Origin: Isochrysis galbana
Lineage: Eukaryota > Haptophyta > Isochrysidales > Isochrysidaceae
Assembly: GCA_018136815.1 (NCBI GenBank)
Contig: CM030931.1
Span: forward strand, 5,214,148-5,278,147
Reading direction: 5' to 3'
Length of the DNA: 64,000 bases
The notes under the pieces are model-generated. The model was not told where the DNA came from. It did no database searches and worked only from the letters and a program-made list of their open reading frames with translations. This document shows positions 1-8,999 of this stretch, one piece after another. A program made the position numbers and the translations under genes. Position 1 is the first letter of the stretch, and each line of letters opens with the position of its first letter.

Positions 1-652
1 CGCCCTGCCTCAACCCCCGAAAACACGGAAACACGCCGCCCATCTCATAGGTCTAATAAAAAGAAACAATATAGAAACCGATAGCCCGATGGTACAGGAG
101 GAGGAAAGAGTGGAAAAAACCTATCGGGGATCGGTGCACACCGTCTGCTGCAGGAAACCCCATACACCCAGCCCCTAGGTAGCGCACAAGGGACGGGCCG
201 CAAGGCAGGTGGAGGGGGGATGAGAGCGGCGGGCGAGGCTGCATGTGTCAGAGTGCAGAGTCGCGCGAGCGGCGAGAATATTAAGAAGTTTTTTTTTTCG
301 TTACTGGGTGGACTCCACCAAGAAGGGGGGTCTCCCGCTCTCTCTACTAGTGTGCCTCTCTCCTCGCTCTAAAACTACCGGGGGGGAGACCAACAAAGAG
401 AGACACACATATAATCATCTTACGAGGACAGACCAATTTATGTGAGGAGGTCTCTCTCTGGGCCTCTCTCTCTCTTCAATATCGTCGCCTCTAGATCCAC
501 ATATTCTCTCTGCTCTCGCGTCGTCTCGCTCTCTACCATTTCTCCGTCTCTCTTCTTCTTCTTCTTCTTCCATATCCTCCATCTTTCTTCTCTTTCACAG
601 CTTCTTCCTTCCTGTCTTTCCTCTACTTTTCTGGGACATCTATTCTCTACTC
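1..652. other. Intergenic, pyrimidine-rich leader region
   Basis: No convincing gene is seen. From about 440 the plus strand is dominated by CT and CTT runs that lead into the gene starting at 753. This could be a pyrimidine-rich promoter or 5' UTR, but no TATA box or other defined element can be supported. Confidence 0.5.
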
Positions 653-752
653 TATGATTCCCCTTTCCCCCCGAGAGCTCTCTCTCCATCGGTTCCGCCG
701 AGCGCCCCGGACGCGGGGGAGGGGAGAGGGAAGGAAGGGGCTGGTAGACCAT

Positions 753-1721
753 ATGGCTCGGCACATCTCGTCTCACGCCGTCGGACAGATGCGTGTCGGC
801 GCAACAACCGTGCTCTACGCCCTTCCTCGTTCCTCGGCGGCCACACTCTCGCTGATTGCCTTCCCGGGAGACGCAGTGGCCTTCCCAGGCTGGCCCTGCC
901 TCCATGGTGCTAGAGGGTGCCACCCACACGCCGGGGGACTGCTGGGCGCCCTCTTTGGCCGGCTCGAGCGTATGGGCACAGCGCAGGCCACGGCCCTGTT
1001 CGTCGTGGAGCCGGAGGCACTATCGGACCACCATGCTGTCTTTTCGCAGTTCCTGCCACCGACAACTGCCTCAGGCGAGCCTGTTCAAGGATACGACGGC
1101 AGACGACGAATCGCCTCAATGCAGCTGGCTGGCGTGCTCGATGCCGTGCGTCGAGCTGCTGTGCACGCACAGATTCCACCTCTGCCAGTTGCCATCCCAC
1201 TTATCGTCGCAGGATTCTCCAAGGGAGGAGTTGTCGCCAACCAGATCCTAGCAGAGCTTGCCTTGGCGTCCGATGTGCAATGTTTAGATGCTGTCCGTAA
1301 GGACCAGCGCCTCTGGGAGGAGGAGACGGTGGGCCACGCCCTGGATCCCAATGGTGACGGCACAGCCGTGCTCTCACGGTTGGCTGAGGTGCACTTTTTG
1401 GATGTAGGGCTGCATTGCCGTGGAGCATACCTGACGGACATGGTTGTTGCCGCTGCTCTAGGGGCGCGCTCGTCGCCACCAAGACTCTTTTTCCATGGCA
1501 CGCCCCGGCAATGGCGCGATCCCACTCGAAGATGGTTGGTGGACGAGAAGGACCGCTCTGTCCAGATACTCCGAGAGGGGGGGCTGTCTGTTATCGAGCG
1601 GGAGTATTTTGTTATGGAACAGCCATCGCTCGAGATGCACTTCCGCGTGTGCGAGGAATTTGAAACGAGTGGCAGCAGCCTGCTGGATCGATTAGACAAT
1701 CGCGACGCCTCACGAAGCTGA
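753..1721 (+). CDS. C2orf69 (UPF0565) family protein
   Basis: Intronless frame of about 322 codons from the ATG at 753. An in-frame ATG at 654 lies in low-complexity sequence and is less likely. Seen: an early FPGD motif, a central GFSKGGVVANQ segment resembling the nucleophile elbow of alpha/beta hydrolases, a VHFLDVGLHCRG stretch, and near the end FFHGTPRQWRDPTRRW followed by a LEMHF segment. This order matches my knowledge of the C2orf69/UPF0565 family, whose animal members are mitochondrial or secreted proteins with a hydrolase-like fold and unclear substrate. No clear targeting peptide is visible. Function in this organism is unknown. Confidence 0.7.
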   Translation: MARHISSHAVGQMRVGATTVLYALPRSSAATLSLIAFPGDAVAFPGWPCLHGARGCHPHAGGLLGALFGRLERMGTAQATALFVVEPEALSDHHAVFSQFLPPTTASGEPVQGYDGRRRIASMQLAGVLDAVRRAAVHAQIPPLPVAIPLIVAGFSKGGVVANQILAELALASDVQCLDAVRKDQRLWEEETVGHALDPNGDGTAVLSRLAEVHFLDVGLHCRGAYLTDMVVAAALGARSSPPRLFFHGTPRQWRDPTRRWLVDEKDRSVQILREGGLSVIEREYFVMEQPSLEMHFRVCEEFETSGSSLLDRLDNRDASRS

Positions 1722-2215
1722 TAGTCGGCGAGCCATGAGGTGGAAGATGGCGCCGGCCTTGTGGCCTTGCACTCCGATGTTTCAATTCGGGGAGATGATG
1801 CTCGTGGAGTCACAGCTATTGGGTGACACCAAATCGTCGGGAGAATGGGAACGGCTTTAGAACGACGCCAGTGTGCTCAGCCGCTCGCGTGTAGCTTTAG
1901 GGCCCATAGGTCCTGATGCGTCCTCCACGTTGTTATATGAAAGAAAATCTCCTCATTCATTTTCTTCAGATTGATGCAGAGCTGGTAGGGCGGTCGAATG
2001 GGGGCATTTTTACTATGAACAAAGGCAAAGGCGAGGCTGCATTTTTTGACCGTGGCGCGCGTGGCCAATAAAAACCTCCAGCGGGGCCACCTGCTTCCAC
2101 GAAAAAACATCTGAAGATTCAGACTACTTCTGCTAGCTATAAAGGATCACGCACTCACGATACTGAGTACTGACTCACGCCATCGTCTATATACCTACGC
2201 CCGGAGTCCCGGAGT

Positions 2216-2440
2216 TTGGCTTCCAGTTCCAAAGGCCCACATGCACTGGCGTGCACCTGGCGAAATCTCGACGGCGTGCACATCCAGACGAAGGTTCCAT
2301 GCGCGCGCACGGCGACCCCGCGCAGACGCGCAGAGGACGCGCATCTGTGCACGCCGTGCGCATGTCGAAGTGATTGCAACTCATCACACCTGTCTCATGA
2401 GATTTTATTAGTACTAATCCCGGATGGAAAGTAGCTGGAA
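2216..2440 (+). repeat. Diverged copy of the ~160-bp GC-hairpin repeat
   Basis: The part around 2298-2400 (GCGCGCACGGCGACCCCGCG, then GTGATTGCAACTCATCACAC) matches the tandem units at 27428-27810 (CGCACGGCGCCCCGCG, then GTGATTGCAAGTCATCACAC). Order and spacing are preserved, so this is a dispersed, diverged member of the same repeat. Confidence 0.6.
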
Positions 2441-2591
2441 TTGGAATTGGCTCAACTTGGGTACGAGCTCCCCCTCGCTCGCCCGCGCGCTTGGGATGTC
2501 GGAGAGCACCTTCAGTGATGGCGAGCAGTCCAGTACCACTACTGCTAGCTACCTCTAGATGGTTGTGGAAGAACCTGAGCCGGAAGAGCAA

Positions 2592-2806
2592 CTAAGCTTA
2601 GAAGTCAGAAGTCAATCATACTCAGAGCTATAAATCATACATAATACTGATAATCCATAATAATAGTATCACAAGTTTTATTTTGACCTGTTGCGGACCT
2701 ATTGCGACCTGTTAACACGACGTCCTCTTAATAGGTAATAGGAACGGGCTCCCGAAACCTGTTGACCGTGTACGTGTACCTGTTGTTCCATCCGGGGTAC
2801 AAATCG
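2592..2806 (+). repeat. ~210-bp dispersed repeat, copy 1
   Basis: Shared in the same orientation with 35021-35230. Both begin with a CTAAGCTTAG/CTAGGCTCAG-like start followed by AAGTCAGAAG. Both contain TTTTATTTTGACCTGTT, then CGGACCTAT, CCTGTTGA and CCTGTTGTYCCA in the same order. Class unknown; no coding potential. Confidence 0.7.
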
Positions 2807-3461
2807 CACACACAAACACATAAACATCAACAAAGCACACCGCTGTAAAACACGTGCTTATGCGTTATAATCTTAGAGTTAAAATCCGACGGAACGCGAC
2901 TTTGCGTGAGGACCTCTCTGGGTAGATGAGGCTCGGAGCACATTATTTGTATGGTTTGTAACTTTAATTTAAATAAATAAGGTTACGGGGTGTAAAAAAT
3001 AAAAATGTGAAATGTTCGCATGGCCGGCTCCTCGCCTCCGACGGAACACGACCTAGTTAATTACGGTCGTTCTACCAGATATTGTCATATAACTTGTGGC
3101 TTATGCTAGTTTGGCGACTTTGCCGTCTAATTTGTCAGCCAACTTCGTCTGGAAGGGCTTAAGTGCTTCAGGCGCTCCTAGTGGGAAGCTCACACGTAAG
3201 GTTTAGTTAGACTTAGACAGGCCACATTGAATGCAAAATTGGCAATGTATAGTGTACAGTGGAATGCACGTACATCGACTACTCTGCGAGGGCTGTCACA
3301 GGCTTCCTTGGCCCCGGACAGAGCTGCAAGACCTCAAAAACATTCCAACGCCACCAGAGTCGCAATTCGTCAAATCGCTCTCATGCCGTGCTTGTGCGCG
3401 CTACACCGCGGAAGGACGAGGTGATCACTATGGACGCTTGGGTCAATGTCGCGTTGCATCC

Positions 3462-4553
3462 TCACTTTTGTGTTTTGTTCCTAAACTTTGTGGCGAACGA
3501 ATTCAGGCGCTTGGTCATTTCGTCCTTCAGCTGCAGCCGCTCCTGGCTAGGCTGCGAGTGGGGCGGCGACGGCGGGGGCAGTGGAATCTGCCGCGGAATA
3601 GGAGGAGGCGGCGTCACTGTCGCCTGCCGTTGACCATAGTGTTCGCGTTGCATTGAAGCAATGCGGAGCTTCAGGGAATCGATTTCGCCCAAGAGACGGG
3701 TGCGCTGCTCCTCTGCGGCCGCCAACTGCTGGTCAACCACACTTGGCGGTCGGGGCTGCAACGCCCCTGCAGCACGCGCCTCGGCAGCCTCGACCGCCGC
3801 TGCTATCTCGTCCTCCATAGCTCCCACCTCTGCGAGCAACGAAATGACACACACCATCGCATCGACGCCGGCGCCCCCGCCCTGTGCACCCGAGCCCCCA
3901 ACAGCTTCCCCGGCGGCCACCTCGCATAATTCCTCACGCATCTGATGCCGCCTCAGCTCCGTCTGGGTAGTGAGCAGCGCCTCCGAGGTCTTGTTCAGCT
4001 GCACTCGCAAATTGGCGGCTTCCACCTGCGCTGCTGAGCGCTTGGCCATTCGAGCCTGCTGCGCGCTCAGCCTCGCTTTCACCGCGCCCAACTCCCGCAC
4101 GAGCAACCGTTGCCGCGCCTCCGCGGAGGCGGCGCGAGCTGCCGCCTCGTCCGCGCGTGCGGCCTCTCGCTCTGCCACTTCTCGCAGCTGCTCAAGCTCA
4201 ACACGCCGGGCAGCGCCATCTGCATTGCGCCTTGCGATCTGCCACTGTTTTTGCAAAAACTTGACTTCTCGGCGGAGCATAAGGATTTGGCTCGCCGCAT
4301 TGGCCAGTGTGAGCCCCGCAGCCGCCTCCTCAGCCGACTGGGGCTCCAGCTCTGTGCGAGAGGCCGAGGGACCGCCATTCGCCAGCTGCGATCGAGCAGC
4401 CTTGAGCTCTGCACGCTCCGTCTTGAGCTGAGCGGCGAGCGCGCGGAGCTCCAGTCCGAGGCGCGTGTTCGTGTGCTGCAGCTCGGCCACTTCGGCCGCC
4501 CCCAGCTGCGCCGCCCCCAGCTGCGCCGCCTCGCCGCCCGCCGACGGCGCCAT
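3462..4553 (-). CDS. Coiled-coil protein, unknown function
   Basis: Single frame of 363 codons. The ATG at 4553 is the first true start; a GTG three codons earlier is ignored. The first half is Ala/Glu/Leu/Arg-rich with long heptad-like stretches (roughly residues 15-200), typical of a parallel coiled coil. A Gly/Ala linker (about 205-225), a second short helical region, a proline-rich patch (PPPPIPRQIPLPPP) and a basic C-terminus ending NKTQK follow. I do not recognise a family. Such proteins are usually cytoskeletal, centrosomal or flagellar scaffolds, but nothing here proves that. GC-rich open frames on the other strand are shadows. Confidence 0.6.
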   Translation of the reverse strand: MAPSAGGEAAQLGAAQLGAAEVAELQHTNTRLGLELRALAAQLKTERAELKAARSQLANGGPSASRTELEPQSAEEAAAGLTLANAASQILMLRREVKFLQKQWQIARRNADGAARRVELEQLREVAEREAARADEAAARAASAEARQRLLVRELGAVKARLSAQQARMAKRSAAQVEAANLRVQLNKTSEALLTTQTELRRHQMREELCEVAAGEAVGGSGAQGGGAGVDAMVCVISLLAEVGAMEDEIAAAVEAAEARAAGALQPRPPSVVDQQLAAAEEQRTRLLGEIDSLKLRIASMQREHYGQRQATVTPPPPIPRQIPLPPPSPPHSQPSQERLQLKDEMTKRLNSFATKFRNKTQK

Positions 4554-5100
4554 CCGACCCACCGAGGGGAGGGGGGGGCGCCAACTACTCTGTAGTTCAT
4601 ACTAATAGTACAGAGTACATATTTCTTTACCCCTAGAAGTAAATCCCTCCTCGTCTACAGCCAAGAACACATCGGTGTAGTGTAGTAAAAGCAGTAGCAT
4701 CAATGATACTACTTCTACGTAATGTATTATTTAAAGGAAAACTCCTCATTCAGTTGGCAAGTGGCGTCATTATTTTGGCTATCGAAGAAAAGAAAAAAAC
4801 GTCATAATATTCTTACCGCAACATGCGACATGCGGCCATGGACCACGGACCTCGGACCCCTACTTTCAAGTGTGGTTAATTGACCCTCTACTTTCTACTC
4901 ACGCAGCAAAACTTTCTACACCCCCACTCCGCCGGCCCTTTCTCCCCCCATGTGAAAGACAGTCAGTTCGGATCAAGTTTGGGGCCAAAAAAAAATTATC
5001 GATCATCAACATCAAACATTTTTTTTGTTTTTTTGGTGAAGGCTGGTGGCAGGCCGGCGGGAAGCTTGGCGCGAGCCTTCCAGCAGAGCCGCATCGAGCG
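4554..5100. other. Intergenic region between divergent genes
   Basis: AT-rich sequence with poly-A and poly-T runs lies between the coiled-coil gene (minus) and a possible plus-strand gene at 5101. It contains a short stretch (about 4885-4945) resembling 33722-33760 near the CT microsatellite, both with a GTAGAAAGTTTT/AAAACTTTCTAC core, so part of it is repeat-derived. No defined regulatory site is supported. Confidence 0.4.
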
Positions 5101-5724
5101 ATGTCGGCGCGGAAGACGCCGCGAACGCGAGAGACGCCGCCGCGGCCGAGCAGCGACCGATATCGCTCTGTCAGCCGTACGGAAGGCGGCGTGAGCGTTC
5201 ATGAGGCCGACTACCTTGATTCATGCCGCGCGCTGAGCGCCGCCATCGAACGACTCGAGACGGCGCTCGTGATGCAACTTGGTGAGACCTTCACCGTGTA
5301 GGCTGGATGCCGCACACCGCGCACAATGCTTACTGATGTTGCACACTGTCCCCGCGCAGGCCACGACGAAGGTGTTAGAGGCAACGTCTTTCCAGAGACT
5401 CGGCGACGGATCGAGGCCGAACTCCGCGAGGCAACAAGGCAGCCCATTGGGTAGGGGACGCTGGCAAGCTGGCATTCATGGGTCTGCACGTGTAGCAAGA
5501 GGCGCAGTTCGTCGAGCTCAAGCATGTGGAAGGCTGTCCTCGAATTGGCAGCCGTCTTCCACGTTCTGGCGCACGTGGCGATACTTCTCAACCCGATGTG
5601 GCCACGCTACAATTGGATGGAGACGGAGCCTCCAGTCTCCACAAACCGCGTCCCTTGCACAACTCTCCGCGAGCAACCCGCCCGCCAGCATTTCGACGTC
5701 CTCAGAGGGAAAAAGAGTGAGTAG
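5101..5724 (+). CDS. Possible three-exon small protein
   Basis: Proposed exons are 5101-5281, 5360-5450 and 5508-5724. The ATG at 5101 opens a basic N-terminus (MSARKTPRTRETPPRP) and a helical segment. The donor GGTGAGACC, the acceptor CCGCGCAG, the donor GGTAGGGG and the acceptor AGGCGCAG keep one frame of about 162 residues. The last exon then encodes a hydrophobic stretch (VLELAAVFHVLAHVAILL) that could be one membrane span, ending at TGA 5722-5724. A different reading of exon 3 is also open, so the C-terminus is uncertain. No family is recognised. Confidence 0.35.
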
Positions 5725-5952
5725 GGGTATGGGAGCTGGAGCTAGAGCAAGAATTAATAGCATTCCAATCATTGATCGTGTGTTTACAAGAACTTGCAGG
5801 GTGGCCAAATGCTTAAATAGTGAGCAAAGGGTTGCCGTAGTTGTAGTCGGAGTAGGAGAGGGAGTAAAGCTGAAGATGAGCATTCCCCCTCCCTCATGAA
5901 TCAAAACCTTTTGATACTCGCGCCTCCCACGAGGCTTTGGGCCTCTACCGTC

Positions 5953-5970
5953 AACTAAGTTTATACTTAG
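5953..5970 (+). repeat. Imperfect palindrome AACTAAGTTTATACTTAG
   Basis: Stems CTAAGT/ACTTAG around a short AT centre. The same sequence forms the inverted termini of the elements at 26553-28443 and 33037-34690. Here it sits 5 bp before an ATGGAGCGCG start, like the other palindrome-started copies in the window. Confidence 0.75.
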
Positions 5971-5975
5971 ACGCG

Positions 5976-6920
5976 ATGGAGCGCGCCGCCGCGACTCCCC
6001 TCTCCTTCGGGCCCCCCGCCGAGGGCGCCCCACCAGTGCCCATGGAGCAGCCGCTATCGAAGCGGCCGCGTCCGCCCACCGAGGCCGAGCAGGTGCGTGC
6101 GACTCCGGTCGCGCCACACGGCCCGTGGCCCCGGCCACACCACCTATGGCAGCCATGCTGGTCTCCCCCATGGGGGGCAGCAGGCTGCTGGCAACACCCC
6201 ACCAATGCCAGGCCCATGCAGCCACCCTTCCATTGGGCATGCCTTATGGCAGAGGCCCCTCTCGCCCTGGCAAGGGCCGCGCTGCTCCGGCAGCGCGGCC
6301 CGAGGCCGGGTGGCCCCTATGGGCACCACATCCACCTCATCACAACGTACAAACTCTCCAGAGAAACCCCCTCATACACAGCACGCCGCACACATGAGGC
6401 ACGAGCATACAACCCCCCTGAGGAGGACCAGAACAAAGTGACACCACCCACAGCCCTCACCCGCACGACACTGAGCACGGACGCCCCACACCACACGGCA
6501 CAGGATCAAGACTCTGAAGACGACAACAACATGGCAGACTCAGACTCCGCCTTCGAACTCTCATTCCACCAAGCCGGAGACATCATAATCCAGGACACGA
6601 CGGTGTACGCCGCCATCGTCGAACTTCTTCTAGAGCTCGAGGGAGTCGACCCCGAGCCAGACTTCTGGGCCCGCTCGGCGAGGGGCCCGTGGCACATAGC
6701 GGTCAACGAAGATTGCGCGCAACAATTCAAGGCCAAATACGGCGACCACACCATCATTAGGCGGCTTGCCTTCATTTGGTCTCCTTTCCCTCAGGGTTTC
6801 TTCCCCTCCCGTGGGGACTCTGGCCGAGCAGCATCAAATACAAAAAAGCTCGGTCCTAGGACACCGGGCCTAGCTCACCATGAGGGCGCTCCTGTGAGCA
6901 AGGGGATGCATGGTTACTAG
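5976..6920 (+). CDS. Element-encoded ORF, unknown function
   Basis: Open frame of 314 codons starting five bases after the palindrome at 5953-5970. The N-terminal 50 residues are Pro/Ala/Arg-rich. They include EAEQVRATPVAPHGPWPRP, which recurs almost unchanged inside the element at 37308-38259 (EAEQVRATPIAPHGPWPR, about 38185-38230), so this belongs to a repeat family. The middle is Thr/His/Pro-rich, then an acidic DSEDDNNMADSDSAF segment leads into a more globular end with a WARSARGPWHIAVNED stretch. It may be an ORF1/gag-like accessory protein of a mobile element, but no catalytic domain is present. Confidence 0.45.
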   Translation: MERAAATPLSFGPPAEGAPPVPMEQPLSKRPRPPTEAEQVRATPVAPHGPWPRPHHLWQPCWSPPWGAAGCWQHPTNARPMQPPFHWACLMAEAPLALARAALLRQRGPRPGGPYGHHIHLITTYKLSRETPSYTARRTHEARAYNPPEEDQNKVTPPTALTRTTLSTDAPHHTAQDQDSEDDNNMADSDSAFELSFHQAGDIIIQDTTVYAAIVELLLELEGVDPEPDFWARSARGPWHIAVNEDCAQQFKAKYGDHTIIRRLAFIWSPFPQGFFPSRGDSGRAASNTKKLGPRTPGLAHHEGAPVSKGMHGY

Positions 6921-6985
6921 TGCGTGCCCCCGCCCTCGATGAAAATTCCAGCGGCCTCCTCGTCACGCATGACGTGGACCTCTCC

Positions 6986-7619
6986 TCACACTTGTCTTGA
7001 AAGGATCGTCTTCAATGAGTGCATCGGATGTATACCGCACTCCTCGTGTGTCAGCTTGAACTTCTTTTCGATGTCGTAAAAGCTGTGGTACGGGTCAATG
7101 TACCCCTGCTTCTTTTCGAGCATGAGGTAATGCCTACCGGTCTTATCGATGGCGTAGGGATACGGAAAGTCGTTCGCTCCTACAGGCGATACGAATGCGA
7201 CGATCTCGTCGACGGCCTCAAATTCGAACACTTCGATGCCCACGAAGACGTACTTGAGGTCGCCGATGTAGAAGAGCAAAGAGTTCCCTGCTTCATTGAG
7301 CTCGTTCACTCTGTCGTACCCTCCTGACAATACAGTCAATGGGCAGAGGTAGCTGATGCCAACAAACATGTCCTCGCACACGAACGCGTGATGCGAGGCT
7401 TCGCCGTGTACATCGACCAAGTGCCTACCGTCATCGCGCTGTGCAACGGACGCGACAAAGCCCACGCCGCCATTGTCATGGGTCGCGTACTTTTGGACAC
7501 CGGGTTCAGGGGCGAGAATCCTTTGCCAGTGCTCTTCGAACTCGTGTATACCTGGGTCTCCCGTCTCAGGTGTGGGAGAGCCATGGTAAAGGAGCGACAA
7601 GGCAAGGTCTCTATGGACC
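6986..7619 (-). CDS. Unknown protein, 5' end truncated, virus-like patch
   Basis: Reads about 205 codons on the minus strand with ordinary globular composition, including DNGGVGFVASVAQRDDG, YPYAIDKTGRHYLMLEKKQG and a C-terminal HEECGIHPMHSLKTIL. There is no in-frame ATG. The frame stays open upstream to a run of A/T at about 7631, just at a GTTTCGTTAC motif that recurs in this patch. So the gene is either 5' truncated or has an upstream exon that is not visible. No family is recognised. The neighbours (IS5-type transposase, Fanzor tail, small membrane protein) suggest a virus or mobile-element origin; this is inference. Confidence 0.45.
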
Positions 7620-7644
7620 TGTAACGAAACTTTTTTTTTCTAGT

Positions 7645-8090
7645 ATGTACTGTGAATTACAAATGATTCGATTGAGTGAAGTGTTTTCGCGACTGATCCA
7701 GAAAAATGCTTCTGCTTTCGCTCCACCCAAGTGTACTGGCCGACCTAGGGCTCTGACAGATGCTCAAGTCCTTGATCTGCTCTTCAAAATCCTGCGCACA
7801 GGGTGTCAATGGAGAGAACTCGATTGCAGCGGAGCCTCTTTCATGGGAGTCCGTCGGAGACTCGCTCTGTGGACTCAGAGTGGTGTGATCGAGAAGGCAT
7901 ACATCGAGGCTCTCCGTACATACCATAAACTCAGACCACCCACTCGACACCTTGTCGACTCCTCACACATCCGCAACCGCCATGGCACTCAACCCAACAC
8001 TGGAAGAAACCACGTCGACCGAGGGAGGCAAGGTACCAAAATCACCGTCGTTACCGACCAACACCGGGTCGTCTACGGGATGAGCCAAAT
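7645..8090 (+). pseudogene. IS5-like DDE transposase, N-terminal fragment
   Basis: Frame from ATG 7645. Seen: a helix-turn-helix type segment (LTDAQVLDLLFKILRTGCQW), an IS5-like RRRLALW region, and the first catalytic-type motif HLVDSSHIRN followed by GTKITVVTDQHRVVYG. This is the usual order up to the strand before the second catalytic Asp in IS5-group transposases. The second Asp region and the C-terminal Glu region are absent. At about 8085 the sequence continues instead as a Fanzor/TnpB zinc ribbon in another frame. The gene is therefore broken and cannot encode a full transposase. Confidence 0.65.
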
Positions 8091-8353
8091 GCGGTCGATG
8101 CTTCAAGGTGGAGCGCTCCCGTCCCCTCGACGAGCAGGGGCGAGTTCGGGAGATCCGAGGTCTACGTCAATGCCTGAACCCATACTGCGGTCCGAGTGGT
8201 CAAGAGAGAGGTATTCTCTTGAACCGAGACCGCATGGGCGCAACCAACATTGGCTGGAATCTCGCGAGAGCCCTCGACGGGGTTCCGCTCATAGGAGCAC
8301 CCCCCCCAGGGATCGAAAGGGAGCTGCATGACCTGAACATCGAACTCGAGTAA
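8091..8353 (+). pseudogene. Fanzor/TnpB-like C-terminal zinc ribbon and RuvC-III
   Basis: Starting at a TGC codon near 8091 the frame reads CGRC, then REIRGLRQC, NPYC and LLNRDRMGATNIGWNLA, ending at a TAA at 8351-8353. CxxC plus CxxxC followed by NRD.xGAxNI is the hallmark zinc finger and last RuvC motif of TnpB/Fanzor RNA-guided nucleases. Everything N-terminal, including the first two RuvC acidic motifs, is missing. A near-identical tail occurs on the minus strand at 59760-59950. Such Fanzors are common in giant viruses of algae and in their hosts. This copy is a remnant joined to an IS5-like gene. Confidence 0.7.
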
Positions 8354-8373
8354 CCAACAAATTCTGAACGATT

Positions 8374-8395
8374 CCTCTCACTGGACAGTGAGAGG
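8374..8395 (+). terminator. Perfect 10-bp hairpin after the Fanzor tail
   Basis: CCTCTCACTG, a 2-nt GA loop, then CAGTGAGAGG, 20 bp after the Fanzor stop. Hairpins just after genes act as polyadenylation or 3'-end signals in some giant viruses, and as transposon end structures in IS605/IS607-type elements. Which applies here is inference. Confidence 0.5.
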
Positions 8396-8397
8396 AT

Positions 8398-8470
8398 CCT
8401 TAAGACCTCGTAGCGTGTATGTCCATGTGTGTTTGGGTTTGTGTGTGTTTCGTTACGGGTTTTATTGAGT
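8398..8470 (+). repeat. Direct repeat flanking membrane-protein gene, left copy
   Basis: Begins CCTTAAGACCTCGTA, passes through TGTGTTTG runs and ends around TTTCGTTACGGGTTTTATT. It matches 9194-9265 (CCTTAAGGCCTCGTAAC through TTTCGTTCGGGGTTT). The pair brackets the gene at 8498-8944. Confidence 0.65.
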
Positions 8471-8497
8471 GGCTGGTGTGCAAGTGACCGCGCCCCT

Positions 8498-8944
8498 TTA
8501 AAATATTCTCACAGAGTTTGCATTCGCTGTGGATAATCGCTTGGTCACGGTCCTGATGACAAAGACGACCACCGCCACGAGCGCGGCGACGACCCCAAGC
8601 GTGACCAACAAGGCGGTCAGCATTACTTTGTCGAAGATGAAGCGGAGGGCCAGCTGTGTTGGTGTTGCCACCGAGTCCGCACTGCACTCGACGTGGAGCG
8701 AGCGCACCGGGTGCGTCCACCCGATCGCCTTCAGGTCGACTTCTTCACGGCGCTTGTCTTGTGCTTGCGGGTCGTCTACCGACGGGCCGTGTATGGTCGA
8801 GCTCACGCCTTTGGAGTGGGGCTCGGAAAAGATAGTCATTTTGCACCCCATCCTCGCAGATGCCTGCTTGGGGTCCTGGAGGTTCACCTCGTACTTTCCC
8901 GTTCCAAAGCCATTCCTATCGACGCGCCCGGGGGCGTTCCCCAT
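8498..8944 (-). CDS. Small single-span membrane protein
   Basis: ATG at 8944, 148 codons. The N-terminal two thirds are soluble and polar (MGNAPGRVDRNGFGTGKYEV, then a DPQAQDKRREEVD segment). Near the C-terminus a strongly hydrophobic stretch (LTALLVTLGVVAALVAVVVF) is followed by VIRTVTKRLST, giving one membrane span with a short positive tail. Glycine 2 could be myristoylated, but residue 6 is Gly rather than Ser/Thr, so that is weak. No family is recognised. It lies between two ~70-bp direct repeats in the virus-like patch. Confidence 0.5.
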   Translation of the reverse strand: MGNAPGRVDRNGFGTGKYEVNLQDPKQASARMGCKMTIFSEPHSKGVSSTIHGPSVDDPQAQDKRREEVDLKAIGWTHPVRSLHVECSADSVATPTQLALRFIFDKVMLTALLVTLGVVAALVAVVVFVIRTVTKRLSTANANSVRIF

Positions 8945-8999
8945 TGTTACAATTTAGGCTCGCACGCACACGGGAGCGCCTTTTGTTTTGGGGTGCTTT

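Larger units (their letters stand above)
1722..3461. other. Intergenic region with two dispersed repeats
   Basis: No gene is supported. The stretch holds two dispersed repeats, described separately (2216-2440 and 2592-2806), and AT-rich unique sequence in between and after. Short open frames here have no recognisable domain or coding character. Confidence 0.5.

Noticed and set aside
5976-6920. Reverse transcriptase or gag domain in the element ORF
   Set aside because: No catalytic or zinc-knuckle motif is visible; only the repeat relationship is supported.
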